Notes under the pieces: model-generated
The model's database searches: none
The model's input: the letters and a program-made list of their open reading frames with translations, nothing else
What the model was told of the DNA's origin: nothing
Program-made: the position numbers and the translations under genes
Shown: positions 1 through 9,291 of the stretch, piece after piece
Position numbering within the stretch: the stretch's first letter is position 1
Layout of the letters: every line of letters begins with the position of its first letter
Origin: a bacterium
Lineage (GTDB): Bacteria; Desulfobacterota; Binatia; HRBIN30; CADEER01
NCBI GenBank assembly: GCA_030430165.1
Contig: JAUIGL010000002.1
Span: forward strand, 62,001-126,000
Direction of reading: 5' to 3'
DNA: 64,000 bases

Positions 1-16
1 GGGTGGATTTTCAAAG

Positions 17-112
17 CAGGGGCTAGGGATTAGGGACTAGGGTCGGTGGGGCGGGCTCTGCCCGCCCACTGAGTCAAACAGCTCCCTACCTTCCCTAACC
101 CCTAGTCCCTGC
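17..112. repeat. TAGGG palindromic repeat, copy 1
   Basis: The left arm holds four G-runs separated by CTA, ATTA and ACTA, which fits an intramolecular G-quadruplex pattern. A short hairpin (GGGCGGGC, loop TCT, GCCCGCCC) sits in the middle and a C-rich right arm mirrors the left arm. Related copies lie at 518-635 and 16312-16475 with the same order, including the CAAACAGCTCCCTACC stretch before the right arm. The right arm contains the TAG stop of the Smr gene at 95-97. Confidence 0.85.
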
Positions 113-427
113 TTTTCGAACCCAAACCACCACGTAGCCGTCGTTGCCGCTTTGGTCGGGGCGGCGCTCGAAGCGTTCCACCAGGGGGCTGCCCTGGTTT
201 TCGAGCCAGTGCGGGATCACCTGGCGCAACACGCCGCGGCCGCCGGGGCTGCGCTTGCCCTTGCCGTAGACGATACGCGCCACCTCGATTCCATCGGCCT
301 GACACTCGCGCAGAAAGCGCTCGGTGACCTCGCGCGCGTCTTTGACCCCGAGACCGTGCAGATCGAGTGTCGGATACAGCCCGAGGCCGGTGCGGAGCAG
401 ATTGCGGAGTCGGTCGAGCAGGTTCAT
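95..427 (-). CDS. Smr domain protein
   Basis: This 110-residue protein is little more than one Smr domain, the module found at the C-terminus of MutS2 and in stand-alone nucleases or nucleic-acid-binding proteins. The diagnostic LDLHG motif is at residues 21-25 and the YGKG turn near residue 55, followed by a Gly-rich stretch (SPGGRGVLR) typical of the family. No other domain is present, so it is of the short stand-alone class. The last residues and the TAG stop are encoded by the right arm of the TAGGG repeat, so the original C-terminus may have differed slightly. Its cellular role (DNA or RNA nicking) cannot be told from sequence. Confidence 0.85.
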   Translation of the reverse strand: MNLLDRLRNLLRTGLGLYPTLDLHGLGVKDAREVTERFLRECQADGIEVARIVYGKGKRSPGGRGVLRQVIPHWLENQGSPLVERFERRPDQSGNDGYVVVWVRKAGTRG

Positions 428-517
428 GGATTCGTGTCGGCGCGACTCTCAGGGTGCCGGGATTGTCGGCGCGGTTCCATGGTGACTTCCTTCTCGTCGA
501 GGGACTAGGGGAACAAG

Positions 518-635
518 CAGGGGCTAGAGACTAGGGACTAGGGGCTAGGGGCGGTGGGGCGGGCTCCGCCCGCCCAGTGAATCAAAACAGCTCCCTACCT
601 TCCCTAATCCCTAGCCCCTAGTCCCTAACCCCTCG
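518..635. repeat. TAGGG palindromic repeat, copy 2
   Basis: Second copy of the G-rich/C-rich palindrome with the central GGGCGGGC-TCC-GCCCGCCC hairpin. A partial unit (GGGACTAGGGG) precedes it at about 500-511. It lies in the 365-base gap between the Smr gene and the next gene. The remainder, 636-792, is comparatively A+T-rich (about 665-715) and may hold the promoter of the downstream pair, but I see no convincing -35/-10 pair. Confidence 0.85.
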
Positions 636-792
636 CTGTCACCATCGTAGAGGAAACTCGAACGCGAGCACGAATGTTAGCCAATAAGTAACAATTCTTC
701 GACCAAAATAACGCCTCCCCTGTGTGGGCGCGCGGGACCGGCGGACCGCGCTCCGCTGCTGGAACTCACCGCCCGGAGGAGGTTGGTCGACT

Positions 793-1158
793 ATGAAGCG
801 CAACGATCGTGTCTGGCTCCCGCGCCGCGGCTCGCGTGGATGGTGGCGAGTTTCGCTGCTGGTCTCGGTTCTGGTCTGTGGGGTGTGGATCGCGAGTAGC
901 GGAGGCGATGCGCGCGCCGATCGTCAGGCGGCACTGCGTGTGCCGACGCTCGACGACCTGTTGCGGCAACGCCTCGTCGAAGGCGAGCGAGATCGTTGGG
1001 TCCCGCCGGCTAGCGATGAGCTGCGCAGCCGGCACATCGAGCTGCGCCAGCGGCGTCGCCGCATCGAAGAGTCGCTTTCGCGTCGCGCCGGTCGCGAACG
1101 CGCGCCGGCGCCGCGCCGCCCCGATTCCGCGCTGGCAGGGCCGGGAGAAAGACGGTGA
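793..1158 (+). CDS. small secreted or membrane-anchored protein upstream of RHS gene
   Basis: This 121-residue protein has an N-terminal signal or anchor segment (a basic start, then WWRVSLLVSVLVCGVWIA), then an Arg- and Glu-rich, probably helical region (about residues 55-100). I recognise no family. The ATG at 793 is chosen because GGAGGAGG lies ten bases upstream; longer reading from 724 lacks such a site. Its stop overlaps the GTG start of the RHS gene (GTGA at 1155-1158), so the two are very probably translationally coupled. A partner role for the RHS protein (export aid or periplasmic chaperone) is inference from this coupling only. Confidence 0.65.
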   Translation: MKRNDRVWLPRRGSRGWWRVSLLVSVLVCGVWIASSGGDARADRQAALRVPTLDDLLRQRLVEGERDRWVPPASDELRSRHIELRQRRRRIEESLSRRAGRERAPAPRRPDSALAGPGERR

Positions 1159-4100
1159 GCGGCGGCTGGGCGAGGAATGGATTCACCGGCTGGTTGCTGG
1201 CGACGGTCGTCGCCGTTTCGGTTGCCGGCGCCGACACGACGACCAGTCTCGGCGACCGCAGCGGTGAAGGCGCAACCCCTTTCACCGGATTGGCGCAGGC
1301 GCCCGAGGCCAACCTGTTCACCGGGGCGCTGACCACGGAGATACCGATCAAGGTCCCGCCCGGACGCAAAGGCATGACGCCGCAGCTCTCGCTGCAGTAC
1401 TCGAGTAGTCGCGGCGCGTCGGCGTTCGGGCGTGGTTGGGACCTGCCGATCGGCCGCGTCGAACGCAGCACGAAGTGGGGCAATCCACGTTGCAGCGGCG
1501 ACCACGTCGACGACTTCATCGTCGTCCTGCCCGACGGTTCGGCGGTGGAGCTGGTAGCCGATCCGGCGGGCAGCGGTCGCTACCGGCCAAGGGTCGAGGA
1601 GTCCTATCTCTCGGCGGAGCTGGATTGGGGCGAGAACCGGTGGACCGTGCGCGATCGCTCCGGTCTTCGCTACGAGTTCGGCGAGCACTCGTCGGCGCGG
1701 GTGGCGACCGAGGTCGACGGCCCGGTGCTGGCCGAGAACCCCGACGGCAGTTGCTCGCTGACTTCCGCGTGGATGCTGACCCACATCGCCGACGGCAACG
1801 GCAACCAGGTCGACATCGAATGGCTCAACACCAACAACGTGCCGCTGCCGAGCCGAATCCTGTACGGCGGCAACGCCAACGGGGTGGACCACTTCTACCG
1901 AGTGGAGCTCAGCTATCTTCTGCGCCATCCATTCGATCTTCCGGTGTCGCACAGGCTCGGAGTCGAGCAACGCATCCACCGCCGCCTGGCGACGGTTGCC
2001 GTCTACAGCGACGTGCCCGAGCTCGACACTCCGGTGCGCACCTACCAGTTCTACTACTTCGACGACGGCGAGTCCTTCTCGCTGCTGCGTTCGGTGACGG
2101 CGACTGCCGAGCCGACCCAGAACTTCGTCTACACCGAAGCTGCCGCCGGCCACGCCTCCAGCGCGGAGTCGATCGCGGTGCCGGTCCCCGCCGGCCATCA
2201 CAACCTGCGCCAGTGGAACGACAGCCTCGAGGTGCAAGTGTCCATCCTCGACATGAACGGCGACGGCCGACTCGATCTGGTGCACGGCGGGTTCTTTCCC
2301 TGGACCGTCTACTTCGGCAGCAGCGACGGCAGCGAGAGCTTCGGATTCGATTCGACGCCGGTGCTGTGGTCGGGCGACAACGGCTACAGCGAAGGCCGGA
2401 TCCGCAACGTTTGGATCAACACAGGGCCGTGTGACGAAAACGGCTGGGCCTGCACGGTCGTCGACACCTTCGACATCACCGGTGACGGTCGTACCGACTA
2501 CGTGGTCGCCACCGATGCCGGCGGACCGTGGCGGGTGCACGCCGGAGAGCGCAAGCCGGACGGCTCGTGGGGCTTTGATACGGCGCCGATTCTCTGGCCG
2601 GCGCCGGATCGGATCATCCGCCGCGCCAAGGGCGGTCGAACGTACCGGGACACGATCGACGTCAACGGCGACGGGCTTCCCGATCTGGTCGATGTCGCCA
2701 ACGGTGTCTGGTCGGTCTGGCTCAACTACGGGCTCGGCTTCGAGGCCGCTCCGCTAGCCCGATTCGATGCTCCGCTCGGCTCGCTCGATCGCTCCGTCGA
2801 TGGCTCGACCAAGCACATGCTGACCGATTTCGACGGCGACGGACTGGTCGACATGGTGGTTCACCTCGACGCGCATGCGGACGACCGCTGCGACGACTTC
2901 ACTTGGAGCGGATCGCTGGGCCAGGAGACCAACGTGCACGATTGCCTGGTCGTCCATCGCAACAACGGTCAGGGCTTCAGCGCGGTGGGTGAGGTCATGC
3001 CGATCCCGCTCTGGACGACCGGAGTCACCGCGCGCCAGGGAGGCAACGTGATCGCCGACCTGGTCGACATCAGCGGTGACGGTCTTCCCGACTGGGTCGG
3101 CGTGATCGACGGCGAATGGGAGGTCTTGCTCAACCAGGCAGGTCGCCTGCTGCCGGTTGGCTACGCCGCCGCGCCACCCCACGAGGCGATTGGCGGCGAG
3201 CCCTGGCCCGGCGGCAGTGGACCGTTGCGGCGCACCGTGGCCCGCCGCAACGAGATCGACCTGATCGATCTCAACGGAGACGGCTTCCTCGATCGGGTGG
3301 AAGGCGGACACGGCAGTTGGAGCGTTCGCCTGGGAACGCTGTCGCAACCGCCGGGATTGCTGTCGATGATGGAGAACGGCATCGGCGGAACCAATACCAT
3401 CGTCTACGAGCCGAGCACGCGCTTCGACCACACCGGCGGCGACGCGCAACCCGATCTGCCCTTCGTCACCTGGGTGGTCGGTGCCACGCGCCTCAACGAC
3501 GGGCTTTGCACGCCACCGGCAGGAGCCGATGTGCTCGATCCAGCCGAGAACCCGTGCATCGACGCCGGCCACGAGTTGGTCTCGCGATTCGACTACCAAG
3601 ACGGTCTGCTCTCGGTCGACTACGTTCTCGACGGCGGCGGTGAGCCGGTCAGCGTCGTCGATCGCGGCTTTGCCGGCTTCGCCCGCGTGACGCGCACCGA
3701 CATCGACGGCAATCAGACCGTCAGTACCTTCGGTCAGAGCGAGCTCGACCGGGGCAAGCTGCTCGAGCTCTACTACTATGCCGGCGAAGCCGTATCCGGC
3801 GAGCTGATCCGCTACGAGACCAACCAATGGGAGCACCGACCGGCGTCTCCGCTGCGCGACCAGGTCTGGCTCGGTCGCAACTCGCGCATCACCTTCGATC
3901 TCGGTGGCAATCCACACGCGATCTTCAGCAGCAACGACGAGGTCGACGAGTGGGGCAACGTCCTGCGAACCTCGGTGTGGGGAAGCTCGAGGCCGAGGGT
4001 CGACACCTTCACCGAGTACGCCGTTCCCTTCGGCGCTAACGATTGCTTTCCCTTCGACAAGCCGTCGCGGGTCTATACGGTCGATCCCTCCGGGCTGCTC

Positions 4101-7100
4101 GACGAACGCGTCTTCCGCTACGACGGCGCGCCGCAAGGCGCCTTGTCACGCGGCAATCTGACTGCGGTCGACACCTGGCTCGATACCGAGAGCGCGTGGG
4201 TGACGGTCGAAAACGAGTACGACGATCTCGGCAATCTGACCGAAATACGCGACGCCCTGGGGCGGGTTTCTACGATCAATTACGACGACGGCAACGGCAC
4301 GTATCTGTACCCGGCGACCGAGATCAATCCGCTGGGTCACCAATCGCGCAAGGTATTCGACTACCGCCATGGCCTTCCCGCCGTGGCGTGGGGAGCCAAC
4401 GGCCCGGCGACGGCCAGCGTGTTCTCGTACGACGCCGCCGGACGTCTGGTTTGCGAGAGTCGTCCCGGCGCGGGTGGTTGCTCGGTCTCGGTGACCCACG
4501 ACCTCGCCGGCGGTCCGGGTGAGTTGTCGACCATCACCGTCGAGGTCGCACAGACCGGCTACGCGGAGGGGCGGACCACGACCACCTTCTTCGACGCATT
4601 GGGTCGCGAGCGCTACGCCGAGGTCAAGGCGGTAGTCGCCGGCCAGCCCATGGTCGTGCGCCGCGATCAGGTCGAGTTCGATGCGGCAGGTCGGGTGCGC
4701 CAGCGCTTCTATCCGTATCCGCGCGTCGACGGCGCACCGAGCAACGGGTCGACGACCTTCGACTATCACCTCAACGGCACGCAATGGTCGGATCCGCTCG
4801 GCCGAGTTTTTCAGACGGTCCATTCGGACGGAACGTCGACCCGCATCGAGTATTACGGCGAGCGCCTTGTATCCTACGACGAAACCGGAGTGCGCAGCGA
4901 TCGGGTGCTCGACGCTCACAATCGCGTGGTGCGCGAAGAGTCGCACTCGCAGGGCGGACTCTACTCGTCGACGACCATGGTCTACGACGGGATGGGACGC
5001 CTCGCGTCGACCTACCTGAACGACTCCGCAGAGCCCTTGAAGTCGTATACCTACGATTCGATGGGACGTCGCATCGAGGTGTTCGATCGCGACAGCGGGC
5101 AGTGGCGATTCGGCTACGACCACGCCGGCAACCTCGTCTATCGAGACGATCCGAAACCCGATCAACACGTTCAGATCTGCTATGACGACGCCGACCGTCC
5201 GCTGCGGCGATGTGGTCTGGCGGAAGATTTCCAGACGCTCTACCCGTGCAATCTCAGCTGCTCGGCGGACCAGACGAGCTACGCCTACGACGACCCGTCG
5301 GTCGACAACTCGCTCGGTCGGCTGACCGAGGTCGACGACGAGGCGGGAGCGTGGCGGGTGTTGGCCTATGATGTCCGTGGTCGCCAGCGTACCACCGAAC
5401 GCGAGATCGTCGTCGACGGCGACGTGACGGTCGGCCGTTTCGAGTGGGCGTACAACCAGACGGACGAAGTCGTTCACGTCACCTACCCAGACGGCGAGGT
5501 GGTCACCACCAACTACGACGAAGCCGGCCAGCCGACCGCTTTGCTCAGTGAGGACGGCACGGTTTACGTCAGCAGCGTCTGGTACGACGAGCTCGGCCGC
5601 GCCACCAGCATCTGGCACGGCAACGGTGTCCGCGACGACCGATCGTACCACGGCGCGGCCGGTCGCCACCGACTGTCGGTGATCGCGTCGTCCGGACCCG
5701 GCGCCGGGTTTCTGCTGAGCCAACTCTTCGACTACGACGAGCGCGGCCAGATCACCTCGATTGCCGACCTCGACGACGGCCCGCGCTCGAACAGTGCGCT
5801 GTTCGGTTACGACCACCTCGGTCGCCTCACCGTATTCGACAGCGTTCACGATCAACACGACCGCACCTACGCGTACGACTCCTGGGGCAACATGACCCGC
5901 CGCGGCTCGCTCGATCTCACCTTCGACGATCCTTCCGACCCCGATAGCGCGCCGCACCACATCAGGACGGTCGACGGACATCCGGTGGTCTACGATGGCA
6001 ACGGCAATCGCACCACCAACGCGACCGGCGACCAGCTGTACTTCTACGATTGGGAGGATCGCCTCGAGCGGGTGTGGACGGCCTCAGGCGACCAGGTGAG
6101 CTTTCTCTACGATCACGAGGGAGGGCGGCGCGCCCGCGTCGTCGACGGGGCCGGCGGCCGGTCGGTGCAGCGGTACTACAACCACCTGGTGCAGACGACG
6201 TCGGACGGGCGCACGGTCAAGTCGTATTTCCTTGGCGGTGTGCGGGTGGCGACGCGGCGCATGCCGGCCAGCGGATGGCAGACCGCCGCCCTCGACGACG
6301 GCGGCTGGATTCAGGTGTCGAGCGAATGGCACGGACGCCCGGTGGTCTTCGTCGAGCTCGCCCCCGGGATGCAGAAGCTGCTCGGCGCGGCGTCGGTCGT
6401 ACTCGTGCTCGGCCTCGCCTCGTTGGCGCCGCTGCGCCGCCGGCGGGTGGTCGGCTTGCGCGTGCACCCCGCCTCGAGCGTGGTGCTGTCACTGGTTCTG
6501 GTGACGACCGCGTTGCCGTGGCCGCTCCTCGTGCGACCGGCGGGAGCGTTGTGCGTACCGCCTCCGGCCGGAGCGGTCGCCCATCTGCACGGCGACCATC
6601 TCGGTTCCACTCTGCTGATCACCAAGAGCGATGGATCGGCTCTGGAGCACATTCGTTACTTTCCCTTCGGTGAGATCCGCGGCCGCTGGAACGGGCAGGG
6701 CGTAGCGGTCGGTGCGGCGAGCCAGGGCGAGTCGCGGTTCGAGTTCACCGGCCACGAGGCAGAGCCGACCAGCGGACTGGTCTACGCGGGCAGCCGCTTC
6801 TACGATCCGATCCTCGCCACCTTCCTGACGCCGGACCCAGCCGGGGAGTTCGTCAATCCGTACTCCTACGTCGGTTGGGACCCGATCAATGGGGAGGACC
6901 CTACCGGCGAATGCGAGTTCCTCTGCTTCATCCTGATCACGTTTGCCGTCGGCTTCGTCATCAGCGCGGCGCAGGCCGCCCTCGACGGGGCCGATCTGGG
7001 AGACTCGCTTCTAGCGGGGCTGATCGGCGGAGCGACCTCGGTCGCCGGCGCCACGGTGCTCGGTCCGGTCGGCAACGCGATCGGCAAGGGAGGCGGCTGG

Positions 7101-7760
7101 CTGAGCGGCGCGGTGGACGCGGTGCGGCTCGCCGCGGCGGGCTACGGGACCTACTCGACGGTCGAGTCGTTTCGCGACGGCGAGTACCTGGCGGGTTCGT
7201 TGGGCGCGTTGCGGGCGGTGGCGGCGGCCTTCGGAGGCTTCAACGACTCCGGGGACGGCATCGGAGCCGACCCCTCGGTCTTGTCACGCGCGGGCTTCGC
7301 CGCATCGTTCGATGCGCCGCCGCAGTCCAAGGTGGGAGCGCGCATGGGCACCCTGCTCAGTGTCTTTCCCGGCCAGCCGGCCGGGGGCACGGTTGCCCGG
7401 GTGCGAACCACCTCGATCGTCCTCTTCGGCATCAAGGTCGAGGTCGGCACGGCGTGGGCGATCGACAGCGCCGGCGGTCGCGAGGTGTTCGACGTCTTCG
7501 CGGTCGGATTCGAGACCGAGGTCGTCGAGATCGCGGTGTCGGAGGGAACGCAGCTCACCGACGCGCCGGGTGTCGCGTCCCTCGCCGGGACTTCGACCTC
7601 GATCGGCGGGTCGGGCGGACCGAGCATCCTCGGGTTCGGCGCCGAGTACAACGTCGGCGGCAACTATTCCGGGGTGACCGTCTACGGCGGAGCCCAGTAC
7701 GGAATTGCTCCGGTGGGTGCCTACGGTTTGCGCGAAACCTGGAGCGTTCGCGGCGAGTAG
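1155..7760 (+). CDS. SpvB / FG-GAP / RHS-repeat giant secreted protein
   Basis: A 2201-residue protein. After a signal peptide (about 1-25) comes an SpvB-like N-terminal domain (roughly 40-330, with LFTGALTTEIPI and FGRGWDLPIGRVER). Six FG-GAP/VCBS calcium-type motifs follow (DMNGDGRLD, DITGDGRTD, DVNGDGLPD, DFDGDGLVD, DISGDGLPD, DLNGDGFLD), then a TcdB-middle-like region and about ten YD repeats (YDxxGR). The RHS core-associated domain (HGDHLGST near 1812 to SRFYDPILATFLTPDP) ends near residue 1910. Unusually, about 85 residues carrying two hydrophobic segments and an RRRR cluster interrupt the protein just before the core (near 1740-1800). The C-terminal 285 residues start with a Gly-rich hydrophobic stretch and match no toxin I know; no immunity-like gene follows. 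Architecture resembles TcB/TcC-type shells or polymorphic toxins. The GTG start overlaps the upstream gene. Confidence 0.85.
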   Translation: MSGGWARNGFTGWLLATVVAVSVAGADTTTSLGDRSGEGATPFTGLAQAPEANLFTGALTTEIPIKVPPGRKGMTPQLSLQYSSSRGASAFGRGWDLPIGRVERSTKWGNPRCSGDHVDDFIVVLPDGSAVELVADPAGSGRYRPRVEESYLSAELDWGENRWTVRDRSGLRYEFGEHSSARVATEVDGPVLAENPDGSCSLTSAWMLTHIADGNGNQVDIEWLNTNNVPLPSRILYGGNANGVDHFYRVELSYLLRHPFDLPVSHRLGVEQRIHRRLATVAVYSDVPELDTPVRTYQFYYFDDGESFSLLRSVTATAEPTQNFVYTEAAAGHASSAESIAVPVPAGHHNLRQWNDSLEVQVSILDMNGDGRLDLVHGGFFPWTVYFGSSDGSESFGFDSTPVLWSGDNGYSEGRIRNVWINTGPCDENGWACTVVDTFDITGDGRTDYVVATDAGGPWRVHAGERKPDGSWGFDTAPILWPAPDRIIRRAKGGRTYRDTIDVNGDGLPDLVDVANGVWSVWLNYGLGFEAAPLARFDAPLGSLDRSVDGSTKHMLTDFDGDGLVDMVVHLDAHADDRCDDFTWSGSLGQETNVHDCLVVHRNNGQGFSAVGEVMPIPLWTTGVTARQGGNVIADLVDISGDGLPDWVGVIDGEWEVLLNQAGRLLPVGYAAAPPHEAIGGEPWPGGSGPLRRTVARRNEIDLIDLNGDGFLDRVEGGHGSWSVRLGTLSQPPGLLSMMENGIGGTNTIVYEPSTRFDHTGGDAQPDLPFVTWVVGATRLNDGLCTPPAGADVLDPAENPCIDAGHELVSRFDYQDGLLSVDYVLDGGGEPVSVVDRGFAGFARVTRTDIDGNQTVSTFGQSELDRGKLLELYYYAGEAVSGELIRYETNQWEHRPASPLRDQVWLGRNSRITFDLGGNPHAIFSSNDEVDEWGNVLRTSVWGSSRPRVDTFTEYAVPFGANDCFPFDKPSRVYTVDPSGLLDERVFRYDGAPQGALSRGNLTAVDTWLDTESAWVTVENEYDDLGNLTEIRDALGRVSTINYDDGNGTYLYPATEINPLGHQSRKVFDYRHGLPAVAWGANGPATASVFSYDAAGRLVCESRPGAGGCSVSVTHDLAGGPGELSTITVEVAQTGYAEGRTTTTFFDALGRERYAEVKAVVAGQPMVVRRDQVEFDAAGRVRQRFYPYPRVDGAPSNGSTTFDYHLNGTQWSDPLGRVFQTVHSDGTSTRIEYYGERLVSYDETGVRSDRVLDAHNRVVREESHSQGGLYSSTTMVYDGMGRLASTYLNDSAEPLKSYTYDSMGRRIEVFDRDSGQWRFGYDHAGNLVYRDDPKPDQHVQICYDDADRPLRRCGLAEDFQTLYPCNLSCSADQTSYAYDDPSVDNSLGRLTEVDDEAGAWRVLAYDVRGRQRTTEREIVVDGDVTVGRFEWAYNQTDEVVHVTYPDGEVVTTNYDEAGQPTALLSEDGTVYVSSVWYDELGRATSIWHGNGVRDDRSYHGAAGRHRLSVIASSGPGAGFLLSQLFDYDERGQITSIADLDDGPRSNSALFGYDHLGRLTVFDSVHDQHDRTYAYDSWGNMTRRGSLDLTFDDPSDPDSAPHHIRTVDGHPVVYDGNGNRTTNATGDQLYFYDWEDRLERVWTASGDQVSFLYDHEGGRRARVVDGAGGRSVQRYYNHLVQTTSDGRTVKSYFLGGVRVATRRMPASGWQTAALDDGGWIQVSSEWHGRPVVFVELAPGMQKLLGAASVVLVLGLASLAPLRRRRVVGLRVHPASSVVLSLVLVTTALPWPLLVRPAGALCVPPPAGAVAHLHGDHLGSTLLITKSDGSALEHIRYFPFGEIRGRWNGQGVAVGAASQGESRFEFTGHEAEPTSGLVYAGSRFYDPILATFLTPDPAGEFVNPYSYVGWDPINGEDPTGECEFLCFILITFAVGFVISAAQAALDGADLGDSLLAGLIGGATSVAGATVLGPVGNAIGKGGGWLSGAVDAVRLAAAGYGTYSTVESFRDGEYLAGSLGALRAVAAAFGGFNDSGDGIGADPSVLSRAGFAASFDAPPQSKVGARMGTLLSVFPGQPAGGTVARVRTTSIVLFGIKVEVGTAWAIDSAGGREVFDVFAVGFETEVVEIAVSEGTQLTDAPGVASLAGTSTSIGGSGGPSILGFGAEYNVGGNYSGVTVYGGAQYGIAPVGAYGLRETWSVRGE

Positions 7761-7939
7761 CAGGCGTGGCAAGTCGGGCCGCGGTCGGTCGGAGTATACG
7801 CGTGTCGCGCGTGTCCCCGCTCCGCACCGGGCGCCCGTCCGGCGCGTGGCGGCATCGGGGCTCCCCCCGGTGCCGTCACAGCGCTGGTTTAATGGTGAGT
7901 TTGATAGGCGGGCGGTGCCCGAAGGACCTTGCCTCGGAT

Positions 7940-8210
7940 CCCCCTCCTTACCGAGGAGGGGGTTAGGGGAGGTCGCGCGCCGAGAACGTCTCGACCGCGC
8001 CCCAACCGCCGACGTCCCCGAGTAGCCCAAGGGGCGTATCGAGGGGCCTGTTCGCGCCAGGCCCCTCGATACGCGCTTCGCACTACTCGGGGTGGACGGA
8101 GGGGGAGACCGCCGGTTGACCCCCCTGAAGTCCCCCCTTGGCAAGGGGGGACGGAATTCGGGTTCGGGCCGGGCCCCGGGGCAAACGCAGATGGAAATCA
8201 AACCGACCCA
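7940..8210. repeat. composite palindromic repeat (CCCCCTCCTT / TCCCCCCTTGGCAAGG), copy 1
   Basis: The left half is a hairpin (CCCCCTCCTT-ACCG-AGGAGGGGG) followed by TTAGGGGAGGTC. The right half is GACCCCCCTGAAG followed by a hairpin of TCCCCCC and GGGGGGA around TTGGCAA, then GAATTCGGGTTCGGGCC and a conserved tail. The same composite occurs at 40106-40278. Copy 1 differs by carrying a separate long palindrome between the halves. This and the surrounding 7761-8266 gap hold no gene I can support. Confidence 0.8.
8017..8092. repeat. nested long palindrome (CGAGTAG...CTACTCG)
   Basis: Outer arms CCCCGAGTAG (8017-8026) and CTACTCGGGG (8083-8092) enclose perfect 16-base inner arms (8035-8050 and 8058-8073, CGTATCGAGGGGCCTG and its complement) with a 7-base loop. 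It sits inside the composite repeat, as if inserted into it. A half-copy (CCCGAGTAGCGCG...CGTATCGAGG) is at about 34125-34155. Confidence 0.75.
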
Positions 8211-8266
8211 CTCGCGCTGGCTCGCGCTGCTTGATTCGGTCCTTGGCCGTTGCTAGCGACGGTTGG

Positions 8267-9283
8267 ATGGAGCAGACGACCAGCGGAGCGAGGTTCTGGG
8301 CAGAAGAGCTGGCGGATCTCGTACTCGCCGGTGGTCAGGTGGACCGCGACACGGCATTGCGGGTTCTCCAGGTGTCGGACGAAGACACCCCGAAGCTGCT
8401 CGAGGCGACGCGGCGCGTGCGCGAGCGGCATCACGGGCTCCGGGTGAAGCTCTGCCTGCTGCGCAACGCGCGCAGCGGCCTCTGCCCGGAGGACTGCCAC
8501 TACTGCTCGCAGTCGTCGGTGTCGAAGGCCGAGATTCCGAAGTACCAGATGGATTCGGTCGAGCAGTTGCTCGAAGGCGCGCATCGGGCGGTGGCGACGG
8601 GCGCGCGGCGCTACTGCATGGTGACCAGCGGGCGTGGCCCCAACGAACGCGACATCGAGCGCTTTTCCGACGCCGCCCGGCGCATCAAGTCGGAATACCC
8701 GGAGATCGAGCTCTGCGTCTCGGCCGGGCTCATGGACGAGCAGCAGGCGCGTGACCTCAAAGAGGCCGGGATCGGCTGGGTCAACCACAACCTCAACACC
8801 AGCGAGCGCCATCACCCGGCGATCTGCACGACGCACACCTATGCCGACCGCGTTCGCACCGTGGCAAACGTCAAAAAAGCCGGTATGTCGACCTGTTGCG
8901 GTGGCATCATCGGCATGGGCGAGAGCGACGAGGACATCGTCGAGCTCGCCTTCGCGCTCAGCGACATCGGCGTCGACTCGCTGCCGGTCAATTTCCTGCA
9001 CCCGGTCGAGGGCACGCCGCTCGGCGGCCGCGACGAGCTGACCCCGCACAAGTGCCTGCGCGCCTTGTGCCTGTTCCGCCTGACCAACCCCGAATCCGAG
9101 ATCCGCGTCGCCGGCGGCCGGGAGCGCAACCTGCGCGAGTATCAGTCGCTGGCGCTCTACGCGGCCAACTCGATCTTCGTCGAGGGCTACCTGACGACCC
9201 CGGGCCAGGCATACCAGCAAGCCCACGAAATGATTGCAGAAATGGGCTTCGAGGTGGAAGAGGGCTTCGCCGAGGTCTCCTGA
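8267..9283 (+). CDS. bioB: biotin synthase
   Basis: Radical SAM enzyme that inserts sulfur into dethiobiotin, the last step of biotin synthesis. The 338-residue length is normal. The SAM [4Fe-4S] ligands are Cys73, Cys77 and Cys80 (CPEDCHYC). Further family landmarks are visible: YCMVTSGRGP, CVSAGLMD, the NHNLNTSERHH stretch, CCGGIIGMGE and RVAGGRERN. The ATG at 8267 gives the expected N-terminus (MEQTTSG), although no strong ribosome site precedes it. No other biotin gene is nearby; the gene stands alone between repeat-filled gaps. Confidence 0.95.
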   Translation: MEQTTSGARFWAEELADLVLAGGQVDRDTALRVLQVSDEDTPKLLEATRRVRERHHGLRVKLCLLRNARSGLCPEDCHYCSQSSVSKAEIPKYQMDSVEQLLEGAHRAVATGARRYCMVTSGRGPNERDIERFSDAARRIKSEYPEIELCVSAGLMDEQQARDLKEAGIGWVNHNLNTSERHHPAICTTHTYADRVRTVANVKKAGMSTCCGGIIGMGESDEDIVELAFALSDIGVDSLPVNFLHPVEGTPLGGRDELTPHKCLRALCLFRLTNPESEIRVAGGRERNLREYQSLALYAANSIFVEGYLTTPGQAYQQAHEMIAEMGFEVEEGFAEVS

Positions 9284-9291
9284 CGGAGACG

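Noticed and set aside
924..2540. Long open frames antisense to the RHS gene (also 2754-4136 and 4146-5981)
   Set aside because: They mirror codons of a strongly GC-rich gene, contain low-complexity Arg/Val-rich sequence and match no family.
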